A DNA stretch of 5,141 bases from Alphaproteobacteria bacterium (GTDB lineage Bacteria; Pseudomonadota; Alphaproteobacteria; Caulobacterales; Caulobacteraceae): contig JAGWSE010000257.1 of assembly GCA_028869395.1 (NCBI GenBank), positions 1-5,141 of the forward strand. Direction: 5' to 3'. Under the pieces are notes generated by a model. It was not told where the DNA came from. It did not search any database and worked only from the letters and a program-made list of their open reading frames with translations. Shown here one piece after another: positions 1-5,141 of the stretch. The number at the start of each line of letters is the position of its first letter. Position 1 is the first letter of the stretch. Position numbers and translations under genes: made by a program.

Positions 1-50
1 CGGCGGCGCGTGCGCACCGATGCTGCGATGCAACGTGAGCGGAGGGCACA

Positions 51-821
51 ATGGAGCTTCGCGCCACCTTCGACACCGTCGCGGATGTCTACGACGCCGT
101 CCGACCGGGATATCCGGACGCCCTGTTCGAGGACATCGGCCGGATCACGGGCCTGGAAGCGGGCGCCACGGTCCTTGAGGTGGGCTGCGGATCCGGTCAG
201 GCGACGGAAGGCCTCGCCCATCGCGGCTGGAAGGTGACAGCACTCGATCCCGGCCCCGCCCTGATCGCGGCGGCGGAGCGGCGGCTCAGGAGCCGCTCGG
301 AGGTCGAATTCATCACCGCTCCATTCGAAGCCTGGACGCCGCCGGCGCGACGCTTCGATCTGATCGCCTCCGCGCAGGCCTGGCATTGGGTCCCTCCTGT
401 CGCCGCATTCGCCAACGCCAGGCGCGCGCTGAAGCCCGGCGGCTGGCTCGCCATTTTCGGCAACTGTCCGGTTGGCGCGCCGCCTGATTTCCTCGAGGCG
501 CTCGAGAGGGTCTCCATCACCCGCGGCGTCGACCTGACCGCGCCACCGCCGGAGAGCTGGTATCTGCCGCAAGGGCCGGTCGCGGGGCTTGTCGAAGCCG
601 CCGGCGGGTTCTCAGCCGCCCTCCAGCGCGGTTATCCGTGGACCTGGCGCCACACGACCCGAAGCTACGTGGACTTCCTGACGAGCCGGTCCGACGTCCA
701 GATCCTGCCCGAGGCTCTGCGGGAGGCCCTGATCACCGACCTCGCCGAGATTGTCGAGGCGCGTGGCGGGAGCCTCGATATCGACTACGAAGCCCGCCTT
801 TATCTGTCGCATCTGGAGTGA
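51..821 (+). CDS. Class I SAM-dependent methyltransferase (Methyltransf_11/25-like)
   Basis: A 256-residue cytoplasmic protein predicted to transfer a methyl group from S-adenosylmethionine to an unidentified, probably small-molecule, acceptor. Seen: the Rossmann motif I VLEVGCGSGQ at residues 41-50, the acidic ribose-binding position in ALDP (D66) at the end of strand beta-2, the motif IV region FDLIASAQAWHWV at 102-114, and the post-motif ALKPGGWLAIFG at 126-137. The N-terminal FDTVADVYDAVRPGYP (7-22) is typical of this methyltransferase group. The length is normal for a stand-alone enzyme. The start is well fixed: an in-frame TGA lies at 36-38, ATG at 51 is the first start codon after it, and GGAGGG (41-46) sits 4 nt upstream. 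The LysR gene follows on the same strand after 46 nt, so co-transcription is possible. The fold is certain; the substrate cannot be named from the sequence, and automatic UbiE/BioC or trans-aconitate labels would be over-calls. Confidence 0.93.
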   Translation: MELRATFDTVADVYDAVRPGYPDALFEDIGRITGLEAGATVLEVGCGSGQATEGLAHRGWKVTALDPGPALIAAAERRLRSRSEVEFITAPFEAWTPPARRFDLIASAQAWHWVPPVAAFANARRALKPGGWLAIFGNCPVGAPPDFLEALERVSITRGVDLTAPPPESWYLPQGPVAGLVEAAGGFSAALQRGYPWTWRHTTRSYVDFLTSRSDVQILPEALREALITDLAEIVEARGGSLDIDYEARLYLSHLE

Positions 822-858
822 GTTCCCCATTATCCGGAAGGCCGCCCAGCCTGTGAGT

Positions 859-866
859 TGAATTCA
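859..866. repeat. Short palindrome just before the LysR start codon
   Basis: TGAATTCA is a perfect 8-nt palindrome ending one base before the ATG at 868, in a leader that lacks a good Shine-Dalgarno. It sits inside an imperfect dyad, GTGA (853-856) with TCAC (864-867). It does not match a clear T-N11-A LysR box and may be chance. If functional, it could be a site where the regulator represses its own translation or transcription. Confidence 0.2.
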
Positions 867-867
867 C

Positions 868-1779
868 ATGCCCAAACGCCGTCACCTGCCGCTCACCGCC
901 CTCAGGGCCTTCGAGGCCTTCGCCCGGCACGGCCGGATGAGCCTCGCCGCCGACGAGCTCTGCGTCACGCACGGGGCGGTCAGCCGGCAGGTGCGCGGCC
1001 TGGAGCGCTTGAGCGGCGTGCGCCTGACGCAAGGGCCTCGCAACAACCTGCAGCTCACCGATGCAGGCCAGAGGCTCGCCCGCTCGCTCGGCGCCACTTT
1101 CGACGAGATGGAGCGCACCTTCCTGGAGGTGACCGGCGCGGCGGAACGCGAGCTGCACATAAGCTGCGTCGGCACGCTCGCCATGAAGTGGCTCATCCCG
1201 CGGCTGCCCGCCTTCCACGCCAGAAGGCCCGAGCTCAGCGTCCGCGTGACCGAGGATTACCGGCCGGTCGACTTCGCACGCGAGCCTTTCGACGCCGCAA
1301 TCCGGCTTTCGGAGGCCGCGACAGTGGACGGCGGCGCAGTGATCCCCTTTCTCGACAACTTCCACGGGCCGGTGCTCGCCCCCGCCTTGCTGGCCGCCGG
1401 CGTCAGCTTGGGCGAACTCGGCGCGCTGCCGCGGCTTCACACCCGCCCCCATCCCCAGGCCTGGGCCGAGTGGGCGGGCCATGCCCACGTCCTCCTGCCG
1501 GAAGCTGCCGAACATCGGGAGTACGAGCATATCTTCTACATGCTGGAAGCCGCCGCGGCCGGGCTGGGCGTCGGCGTCACGCCCTGGATCTACGTGGCCG
1601 GCGAGATCGCCGCGGGCCGCCTCGCCGCTCCCTTCGGCTTCCTGCGCACGCCTGCGCGCTTCCAGCTGATCGTGCCCGAACAGGCGCCCAAGCGGGGTCT
1701 CGCCCATTTTCGCGACTGGCTGCTCGAGGAAGCAGCCACCGCGCCGCCGCCGCCCGAGATGGCCATGGTGGGGGCCTGA
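868..1779 (+). CDS. LysR-type transcriptional regulator, GcvA/AmpR-like
   Basis: A 303-residue DNA-binding regulator of the LysR family. Seen: an N-terminal winged helix-turn-helix (about residues 7-65) beginning LPLTALRAFEAFARHG, with the recognition segment VTHGAVSRQVRGLE at 33-46, characteristic of the GcvA/AmpR branch. A linker helix follows (about 66-92), then the effector-binding domain (about 95-288), which opens with TLAMKWLIPRLPAFHARRPE, the GcvA-type signature. The C-terminal tail is short and Pro/Ala-rich. The start at 868 gives the usual distance to the helix-turn-helix. The only nearby upstream alternative, GTG at 853, runs into TGA two codons later. No strong Shine-Dalgarno is visible; the TGAG at 854-857 is weak. 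Many LysR genes are divergent from their target, but here the upstream neighbour is co-directional and the downstream one is convergent, so the target is not given by context. The family is certain; the ligand and regulon are unknown. Confidence 0.94.
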   Translation: MPKRRHLPLTALRAFEAFARHGRMSLAADELCVTHGAVSRQVRGLERLSGVRLTQGPRNNLQLTDAGQRLARSLGATFDEMERTFLEVTGAAERELHISCVGTLAMKWLIPRLPAFHARRPELSVRVTEDYRPVDFAREPFDAAIRLSEAATVDGGAVIPFLDNFHGPVLAPALLAAGVSLGELGALPRLHTRPHPQAWAEWAGHAHVLLPEAAEHREYEHIFYMLEAAAAGLGVGVTPWIYVAGEIAAGRLAAPFGFLRTPARFQLIVPEQAPKRGLAHFRDWLLEEAATAPPPPEMAMVGA

Positions 1780-1802
1780 TACATCGACGTTCGTGGGTTC
1801 CG

Positions 1803-1821
1803 GGCCTGTGCTGCGCAGGCC
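1803..1821. terminator. Hairpin between the convergent LysR and ParA genes (possible shared terminator)
   Basis: GGCCTGTG (1803-1810) pairs with CGCAGGCC (1814-1821) around a 3-nt loop, giving an 8-bp GC-rich stem with one G-U pair. It lies in the 85-bp gap between the LysR stop and the ParA stop, where a bidirectional terminator would be expected. There is no T-run on either side, so it is not a textbook intrinsic terminator. It could still stall polymerase or protect 3' ends. In GC-rich DNA such a stem can also arise by chance. Confidence 0.35.
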
Positions 1822-1864
1822 GCCTTGCGCACGGCCCCCTCGACAGAAACGGTACGAGAGTCCC

Positions 1865-2611
1865 CTAGGAGACCAGCCGCTTCAGCGCGGTCTGCATCGC
1901 GCGGACGGCGGAGGCCCCGCGGGGGCGTCGCCGCAGAGCGCGCGGCAGCGGCGCCGGCGCCTCCTTGTCGGCGCGCGGCAGGGCGAGGTGCTTGCTGATC
2001 TCGGCCAGCAGCCACAGAACATCCTGCGCGGCTTCGCTGGTCAGGTCCCACTCCGTCACGCCGCAGTTGCTGGCGAAGGCGTGCTGGTAGGCGATGCGGT
2101 TGCGTAGCACGGACTTGGCCACCGGCAGCTTGCCGAACCTCAGGCGCTGGATCGCGTCGGTGACGACGGGATTCTCCTCGCCATTGCGCTTGGGCGGGCA
2201 CTGGTTGAGCACGACCAGCCCGGGCGCGCCGGTGCGCTGTATGAGCGCAATGGTGTCCCTGACGGCGGCAAGGTCCAGGAACGACGGACGCGTGACCGCC
2301 AGGACGAGGTCCGAACGCAGCATGCACTGGACGATCTCGGACTCGGGATGCGCCGGCGTGTCGATCACCAGCAGGTCGCAGCCGTTGCGGATCAGGGTCT
2401 GCTGCAGGACCCAGAGCTTTCCGGAATTCGTCTCGATCAGCATCGAGTCGGCTTCGGCCCGCGACCGGAGGATCTCCGTCGAGGAGCGCAGCGGGTCCAT
2501 GTCGGCCAGCACGACCTTGAGGCCCGCCTGCCTGGCGGCCATCGCCAGGCTCACCGACACTGTGGTCTTGCCCGCCCCGCCCTTGCGGGAATTCACGGTA
2601 ATGGTCTTCAC
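1865..2611 (-). CDS. Orphan ParA/MinD-family ATPase
   Basis: A 248-residue deviant-Walker ATPase of the ParA type, predicted to dimerise on ATP and bind DNA or a surface to position a cargo. Seen: the deviant Walker A KGGAGKTT at residues 10-17 (signature Lys10, P-loop Lys15), the Walker A' loop ADMDPLRSS at 36-44 with the catalytic-type Asp39, Walker B CDLLVIDTPAH at 78-88, and a strand ending VVLNQCPP at 133-140 typical of the fold. The usual DPQ of ParA is DPL here. The last 36 residues are basic and Pro/Arg-rich (cluster RRR at 227-229) and may contact DNA. The start is GTG at 2611-2609: an in-frame TGA lies 13 codons upstream (2650-2648) with no ATG, GTG or TTG between, and GGGGA (2622-2618) is 6 nt away. 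There is no N-terminal helix-turn-helix as in plasmid ParA/SopA, and no ParB or parS is visible. The chromosomal parA, a chemoreceptor- or carboxysome-positioning ParA, or a VirC1-like protein are the alternatives. Family sure, cargo unknown. Confidence 0.93.
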   Translation of the reverse strand: MKTITVNSRKGGAGKTTVSVSLAMAARQAGLKVVLADMDPLRSSTEILRSRAEADSMLIETNSGKLWVLQQTLIRNGCDLLVIDTPAHPESEIVQCMLRSDLVLAVTRPSFLDLAAVRDTIALIQRTGAPGLVVLNQCPPKRNGEENPVVTDAIQRLRFGKLPVAKSVLRNRIAYQHAFASNCGVTEWDLTSEAAQDVLWLLAEISKHLALPRADKEAPAPLPRALRRRPRGASAVRAMQTALKRLVS

Positions 2612-2673
2612 AGGCGATCCCCGTCCCTTCAGCCAGGGATAGCCGAATCATGGTTTCCGACCTCTTAGCGCGC

Positions 2674-2690
2674 GCCCCGGTTGCAGGGGC
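2674..2690. repeat. Short inverted repeat in the ParA-OPT divergent region
   Basis: GCCCC (2674-2678) and GGGGC (2686-2690) form a 5-bp dyad with a 7-nt spacer, upstream of the ParA gene on one strand and of the OPT promoter candidate on the other. It could be an operator, but the arms are short and pure G/C in GC-rich DNA, so chance is a real possibility. Confidence 0.2.
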
Positions 2691-2702
2691 CGCGAGACGC
2701 TC

Positions 2703-2731
2703 TTGAGCCCGGCCGCGCTTCCGGCTCTAAG
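2703..2731 (+). promoter_or_regulatory. Candidate sigma-70 promoter of the OPT transporter gene
   Basis: TTGAGC (2703-2708) as the -35 and TCTAAG (2726-2731) as the -10 are separated by the ideal 17 nt; each matches the consensus at four of six positions. Transcription would start near 2738, giving a leader of about 29 nt with the Shine-Dalgarno at 2753-2759. It lies in the divergent gap exactly where a promoter for the transporter is needed. It was picked by eye, so the call is tentative. No equally good promoter was recognised for the ParA gene on the other strand. Confidence 0.4.
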
Positions 2732-2750
2732 GGGGCGGCCGAGCGCGGTC
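2711..2750. repeat. 9-bp inverted repeat straddling the OPT -10 region
   Basis: GGCCGCGCT (2711-2719) pairs with AGCGCGGTC (2742-2750); eight Watson-Crick pairs and one G-U as RNA, with a 22-nt spacer. The arms sit in the spacer of the candidate promoter and just before the Shine-Dalgarno AGGGGGA (2753-2759). As DNA it could be an operator for a dimeric regulator; as RNA only the right arm and loop would be in the transcript if the start is near 2738, so an operator is more consistent. No known box (Fur, LexA, LysR) is recognised in it. Confidence 0.35.
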
Positions 2751-2766
2751 ACAGGGGGAAATCGAG

Positions 2767-4749
2767 ATGTCGGTGGAAGCGGCGGAGCGTCCGCGGGTGG
2801 AGCTCACCTGGCGTGGCGTGATCCTGGGGATCCTGATCACCTTCGTCTTCACCGCCGCGAACGTGTTCCTGGGCCTCAAGGTCGCGCTGACCTTCGCGAC
2901 CTCCATCCCCGCGGCGGTGATCTCCATGGCCCTGCTCAGGGCCTTCAAGAACTCCACCATCGTCGAGAACAACATCGTCCAGACGGTCGCCTCGGCCGCC
3001 GGGGCCATGGCTTCCGTGGTCTTCGTCCTGCCGGGTCTCGTGATGATCGGCGCCTGGACCGGCTTCCCGTTCTGGGTGACCTTCGGGATCTGCGTGCTCG
3101 GGGGGGTCCTGGGGGTGATGTACACAATCCCCCTGCGCCGGGCGCTGGTGACCACCTCCGACCTGCCCTACCCGGAGGGCGTCGCCGCCGCCCAGGTGCT
3201 CATCGTGGGCTCGGGTGAACATGGCGACAGCCCGCAGGCCGAGAGCGACAGCCGGCTCGGCCTGTTCGCCATCAGCCTGGGCGCAATCGCCGGCGCCGTC
3301 TTCGCCCTGATGACCGCAACCCGCGTTTTCGCGGGCGAGGTCTCGCGCTACTTCCGCACGCCCAACGGCGGAGCCACCGGTCTCGGCGCCCAGATGTCTC
3401 TGGCGCTCCTCGGCGCCGGACACCTGATGGGCGTGGCCGTCGGCGCGGCCATGCTGGTGGGCCTGGCGATCGCCTGGGGCGTCGCCGTACCGCTGCTCAC
3501 CGCCGCGGCGCCGGCCGCGGGCGCCGCCGCCGACTGGGCGCAGAACGTCTGGGGACAGCAGGTCCGCTTCATCGGCGCAGGCGCCATCGGCGTGGCGGCG
3601 ATCTGGACCCTGGCCAAGCTCGCCGTGCCGCTCTGGACGGGGGTCATGGGCGCGCTCGCCGCCGAACGTCGCCGTCGCGCCGGCGAAGGGGGCGAGCTCG
3701 CCATCACCGAGCGCGACATCCCGATCGGCGTGATGGCCATGGTCTCGATGATCTGCCTGGTGCCGATCGGCGTGCTGCTGGCCGTCTTCCTCGCCGGCGG
3801 GCCGCTGGGCGCGCTGATGATCCCGCTGACCATCGCCGGCGTCATCTACATCGCCATCGCGGGTTTCGCGGTCGCCGCCGTCTGCGGCTACATGGCGGGC
3901 CTGATCGGCTCGTCCAACTCGCCGGTCTCGGGCATGGCCATCCTGTCGGTGCTGGGCGCGGCCCTGCTGGTCGCCGCCATCGGCCTGCCGGTGCTGAAGG
4001 GCGGGGACGTCAAGCCGCTGATCGCCTTCGCCCTCCTCGTCACCAGCGTGCTGATCGCCGTGGCCGTGAGCGCCAATGACAACCTGCAGGACCTGAAGAC
4101 CGGACAGCTGGTCGACGCTACGCCCTGGAAGCAGCAGGCCGCCCTGGTGATCGGCGTGATCGCCGGCTCCGCGGTCATCCCCTTCATCCTGAACCTGCTC
4201 AACAAGGCTTACGGTTTCGCGGGATCGCCGATCCACGGCATCGCCGGCACACCGCTGGCCGCTCCACAGGCCACGCTCATCACCACCATCGCCTCAGGCG
4301 TGGTCGGTGGGAACCTGCAGTGGGGCCTGATCGGCATCGGGGGCGCGATCGGCGCGGCGCTGGTGATCGTCGACGAGCTTCTGCGCCGCTCGGGCCGCTA
4401 CAGCCTGCCGCCGCTCGGCGCGGCCCTGGCTCTCTACCTGCCCTCGAGCGTGACCGTTCCCGTGATCGTCGGCGCCTTCGCGGGCTGGTTCTACGAGCGC
4501 GCCGTCGAGCGCCGGCCCAACCCCGAGGCCGCCAAGCGGCTCGGCGTCCTGCTGGTGTCCGGCTACATCGTGGGCGACTCGCTGCTCAACGTGGCCCACG
4601 CCGCCCTGATCGTGGCGACTGGCAAGGGGGCGCCGCTGGCGCTCGTGCCCGAAACCTTCGGCCCCGCCGCGCCCCTGGCGCTCGCCACCTACGCCCTGGT
4701 CGCCGCCGCCCTCTACGTCTGGGCCGCCCGCCGCGCCGCGCACGCCTAG
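2767..4749 (+). CDS. OPT-family oligopeptide/metal-chelate transporter
   Basis: A 660-residue polytopic inner-membrane protein of the oligopeptide transporter (OPT) family, the proton-coupled secondary carriers that include fungal peptide transporters and plant YSL metal-chelate transporters. Seen: roughly 14-16 hydrophobic segments from residue 16 to 653, and the conserved family blocks NVFLGLKVALTFATSIPAA (32-50), VENNIVQTVASAAG (66-79), LPYPEGVAAAQVL (133-145), GLIGSSNSPVSGM (378-390) and DNLQDLKTGQLVDATPWKQQ (438-457). A late block, VGDSLLNVAHA (602-612), is also typical of bacterial members. Hydrophilic loops are short except about 149-163 and 299-317. The length is normal for bacterial OPT proteins. 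ATG at 2767 is the first start after an in-frame TAA (2728-2730) and has AGGGGGA (2753-2759) 7 nt upstream. The gene appears monocistronic, with no peptidase or chelator-synthesis gene beside it, so the substrate (peptides versus metal chelates) remains open. No frameshift or missing block was seen. Confidence 0.95.
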   Translation: MSVEAAERPRVELTWRGVILGILITFVFTAANVFLGLKVALTFATSIPAAVISMALLRAFKNSTIVENNIVQTVASAAGAMASVVFVLPGLVMIGAWTGFPFWVTFGICVLGGVLGVMYTIPLRRALVTTSDLPYPEGVAAAQVLIVGSGEHGDSPQAESDSRLGLFAISLGAIAGAVFALMTATRVFAGEVSRYFRTPNGGATGLGAQMSLALLGAGHLMGVAVGAAMLVGLAIAWGVAVPLLTAAAPAAGAAADWAQNVWGQQVRFIGAGAIGVAAIWTLAKLAVPLWTGVMGALAAERRRRAGEGGELAITERDIPIGVMAMVSMICLVPIGVLLAVFLAGGPLGALMIPLTIAGVIYIAIAGFAVAAVCGYMAGLIGSSNSPVSGMAILSVLGAALLVAAIGLPVLKGGDVKPLIAFALLVTSVLIAVAVSANDNLQDLKTGQLVDATPWKQQAALVIGVIAGSAVIPFILNLLNKAYGFAGSPIHGIAGTPLAAPQATLITTIASGVVGGNLQWGLIGIGGAIGAALVIVDELLRRSGRYSLPPLGAALALYLPSSVTVPVIVGAFAGWFYERAVERRPNPEAAKRLGVLLVSGYIVGDSLLNVAHAALIVATGKGAPLALVPETFGPAAPLALATYALVAAALYVWAARRAAHA

Positions 4750-4767
4750 CCTGGGCCGCCGGATAGC

Positions 4768-4793
4768 CCTGCTGCCACCGTGGTGTCAGCAGG
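4768..4793 (+). terminator. Hairpin 19 nt after the OPT stop codon (probable terminator)
   Basis: CCTGCTG (4768-4774) pairs perfectly with CAGCAGG (4787-4793). Inside, after one C/T mismatch, CAC (4776-4778) pairs with GTG (4783-4785), closing a CGTG tetraloop at 4779-4782. This is the strongest stem in the gap after the transporter and is correctly placed to end its transcript. No T-tract follows, so it may act with Rho or as a 3'-end stabiliser. Confidence 0.5.
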
Positions 4794-4807
4794 CCGGGCG
4801 CCCCGGC
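4793..4807. terminator. Second GC hairpin abutting the OPT terminator stem
   Basis: GCCGGG (4793-4798) and CCCGGC (4802-4807) form a perfect 6-bp stem around a CGC loop. It shares base 4793 with the preceding hairpin, so the two stems compete for one pair at most and can stack as a tandem structure. No T-run follows. It lies 12 bp before the LexA box, so it may help insulate uvrA from read-through. Confidence 0.35.
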
Positions 4808-4817
4808 ACGAGCCCGC

Positions 4818-4843
4818 TTGTTCGCTTTGCGTTCCGATGTAAT
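4818..4843 (+). promoter_or_regulatory. Candidate uvrA promoter overlapping the LexA box
   Basis: A -35-like TTGTTC (4818-4823) overlaps the first half of the LexA box, and the -10-like TGTAAT (4838-4843; or TAATCT at 4840-4845) follows at 14-16 nt. Neither spacing is ideal and the -10 is imperfect, so exact elements are uncertain. The local drop in GC content and the overlap with the operator support a LexA-repressible promoter here. A start near 4850 would give a leader of about 100 nt. Confidence 0.4.
4820..4834 (+). promoter_or_regulatory. LexA operator (SOS box) of uvrA, alphaproteobacterial type
   Basis: GTTCGCTTTGCGTTC is an exact GTTC-N7-GTTC direct repeat, the LexA-binding consensus known in alphaproteobacteria such as Caulobacter and Rhodobacter (unlike the CTGT-N8-ACAG palindrome of Escherichia). 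It lies 119 nt upstream of the uvrA start codon, in the only gap between uvrA and the convergently irrelevant upstream gene end. uvrA is a classic SOS gene, so site and gene support each other. LexA bound here would repress uvrA until DNA damage triggers its self-cleavage. Confidence 0.82.
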
Positions 4844-4845
4844 CT

Positions 4846-4857
4846 GACTTGCAAGTC
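4846..4857. repeat. Perfect 12-nt palindrome in the uvrA leader
   Basis: GACTTGCAAGTC is fully palindromic and sits just downstream of the candidate -10, at or next to the expected transcription start. The position suits an additional operator. It does not match the LexA box, and I do not recognise the binding protein. As RNA it would give a weak stem only. Confidence 0.35.
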
Positions 4858-4884
4858 CCTACATAGGAGCGTTCACAAAAGAGA

Positions 4885-4896
4885 GTTCGCTCGAAC
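4885..4896. repeat. Inverted GTTCG-CT-CGAAC in the uvrA leader
   Basis: Arms GTTCG (4885-4889) and CGAAC (4892-4896) flank CT. The GTTC element is the same half-site as in the LexA box. However, the arrangement (inverted, 4-nt gap between the GTTC and GAAC cores) is not the alphaproteobacterial operator. Another GTTC at 4871-4874 is spaced 10 rather than 7 nt from 4885. It could be a weak auxiliary LexA contact or chance. Confidence 0.25.
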
Positions 4897-4953
4897 GCCT
4901 ACCAGGCGCCCGTCGGGGACCTTGGGCGGGCGACAGCGTGTTTCCGGGGCATC

Positions 4954-5141
<188 letters not shown>

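Noticed and set aside
1..38. Possible tail of an upstream gene ending at TGA 36-38
   Set aside because: Only about eleven codons are visible and they spell no recognisable protein end; it cannot be distinguished from non-coding leader.
733..1707. A 324-codon minus-strand open frame opposite the methyltransferase end and the LysR gene
   Set aside because: It is antisense to two well-supported genes and has biased Gly/Ala/Arg/Glu composition without any recognisable domain.
858..1868. A 336-codon plus-strand open frame overlapping the LysR gene
   Set aside because: Its Arg/Ala/Pro-rich product has no domain; the alternative frame at 868-1779 is a full-length LysR regulator.
1590..2651. A 353-codon minus-strand open frame overlapping the ParA gene in another frame
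   Set aside because: It is an out-of-frame reading of the ParA gene, Arg/Gly/Ala-rich, and lacks all ParA motifs, which occur intact in the 1865-2611 frame.
2749..4236. A 495-codon open frame on the minus strand opposite the OPT gene
   Set aside because: Its product is a low-complexity Asp/Gly/His/Arg-rich chain with no fold or motif, as expected from the antisense frame of a GC-rich membrane-protein gene. The plus-strand OPT frame has clear family motifs throughout.
4871..4888. GTTC at 4871 and GTTC at 4885 as a second LexA box
   Set aside because: The spacing is 10 nt, not the 7 nt required by the alphaproteobacterial operator.

Overview
The window looks like an ordinary chromosomal stretch of a high-GC alphaproteobacterium, plausibly of the Caulobacterales (Caulobacter/Phenylobacterium-like). 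That placement is inferred from the very GC-rich third codon positions, the gene types, and a GTTC-N7-GTTC LexA box, which is the alphaproteobacterial form, upstream of uvrA. No phage, insertion sequence, CRISPR array, tRNA or rRNA is visible.

Layout. At 51-821 (+) is a small class I SAM-dependent methyltransferase. It is followed after 46 nt by a GcvA/AmpR-like LysR-type regulator at 868-1779 (+). Converging on the regulator is an orphan ParA/MinD-like ATPase at 1865-2611 (-), which starts with GTG and has no ParB partner in view. A 155-bp divergent region carries the likely promoter of a 660-residue OPT-family transporter at 2767-4749 (+). A 204-bp gap then holds two back-to-back hairpins, a LexA box and two short palindromes. 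The window ends inside the first 62 codons of uvrA (4954 onward, +).

How the parts relate. The methyltransferase and LysR genes may be co-transcribed, but nothing shows a shared pathway. The ParA-like ATPase and the transporter are divergently transcribed and otherwise unrelated by sequence. The clearest regulatory statement is that uvrA is under SOS control by LexA. The five coding regions and the short sites between them account for almost all of the window. I found no evidence of a new multi-gene system; the less routine items are the orphan ParA with its unusual Walker A' loop and basic tail, and the architecture of the uvrA and OPT leader regions.
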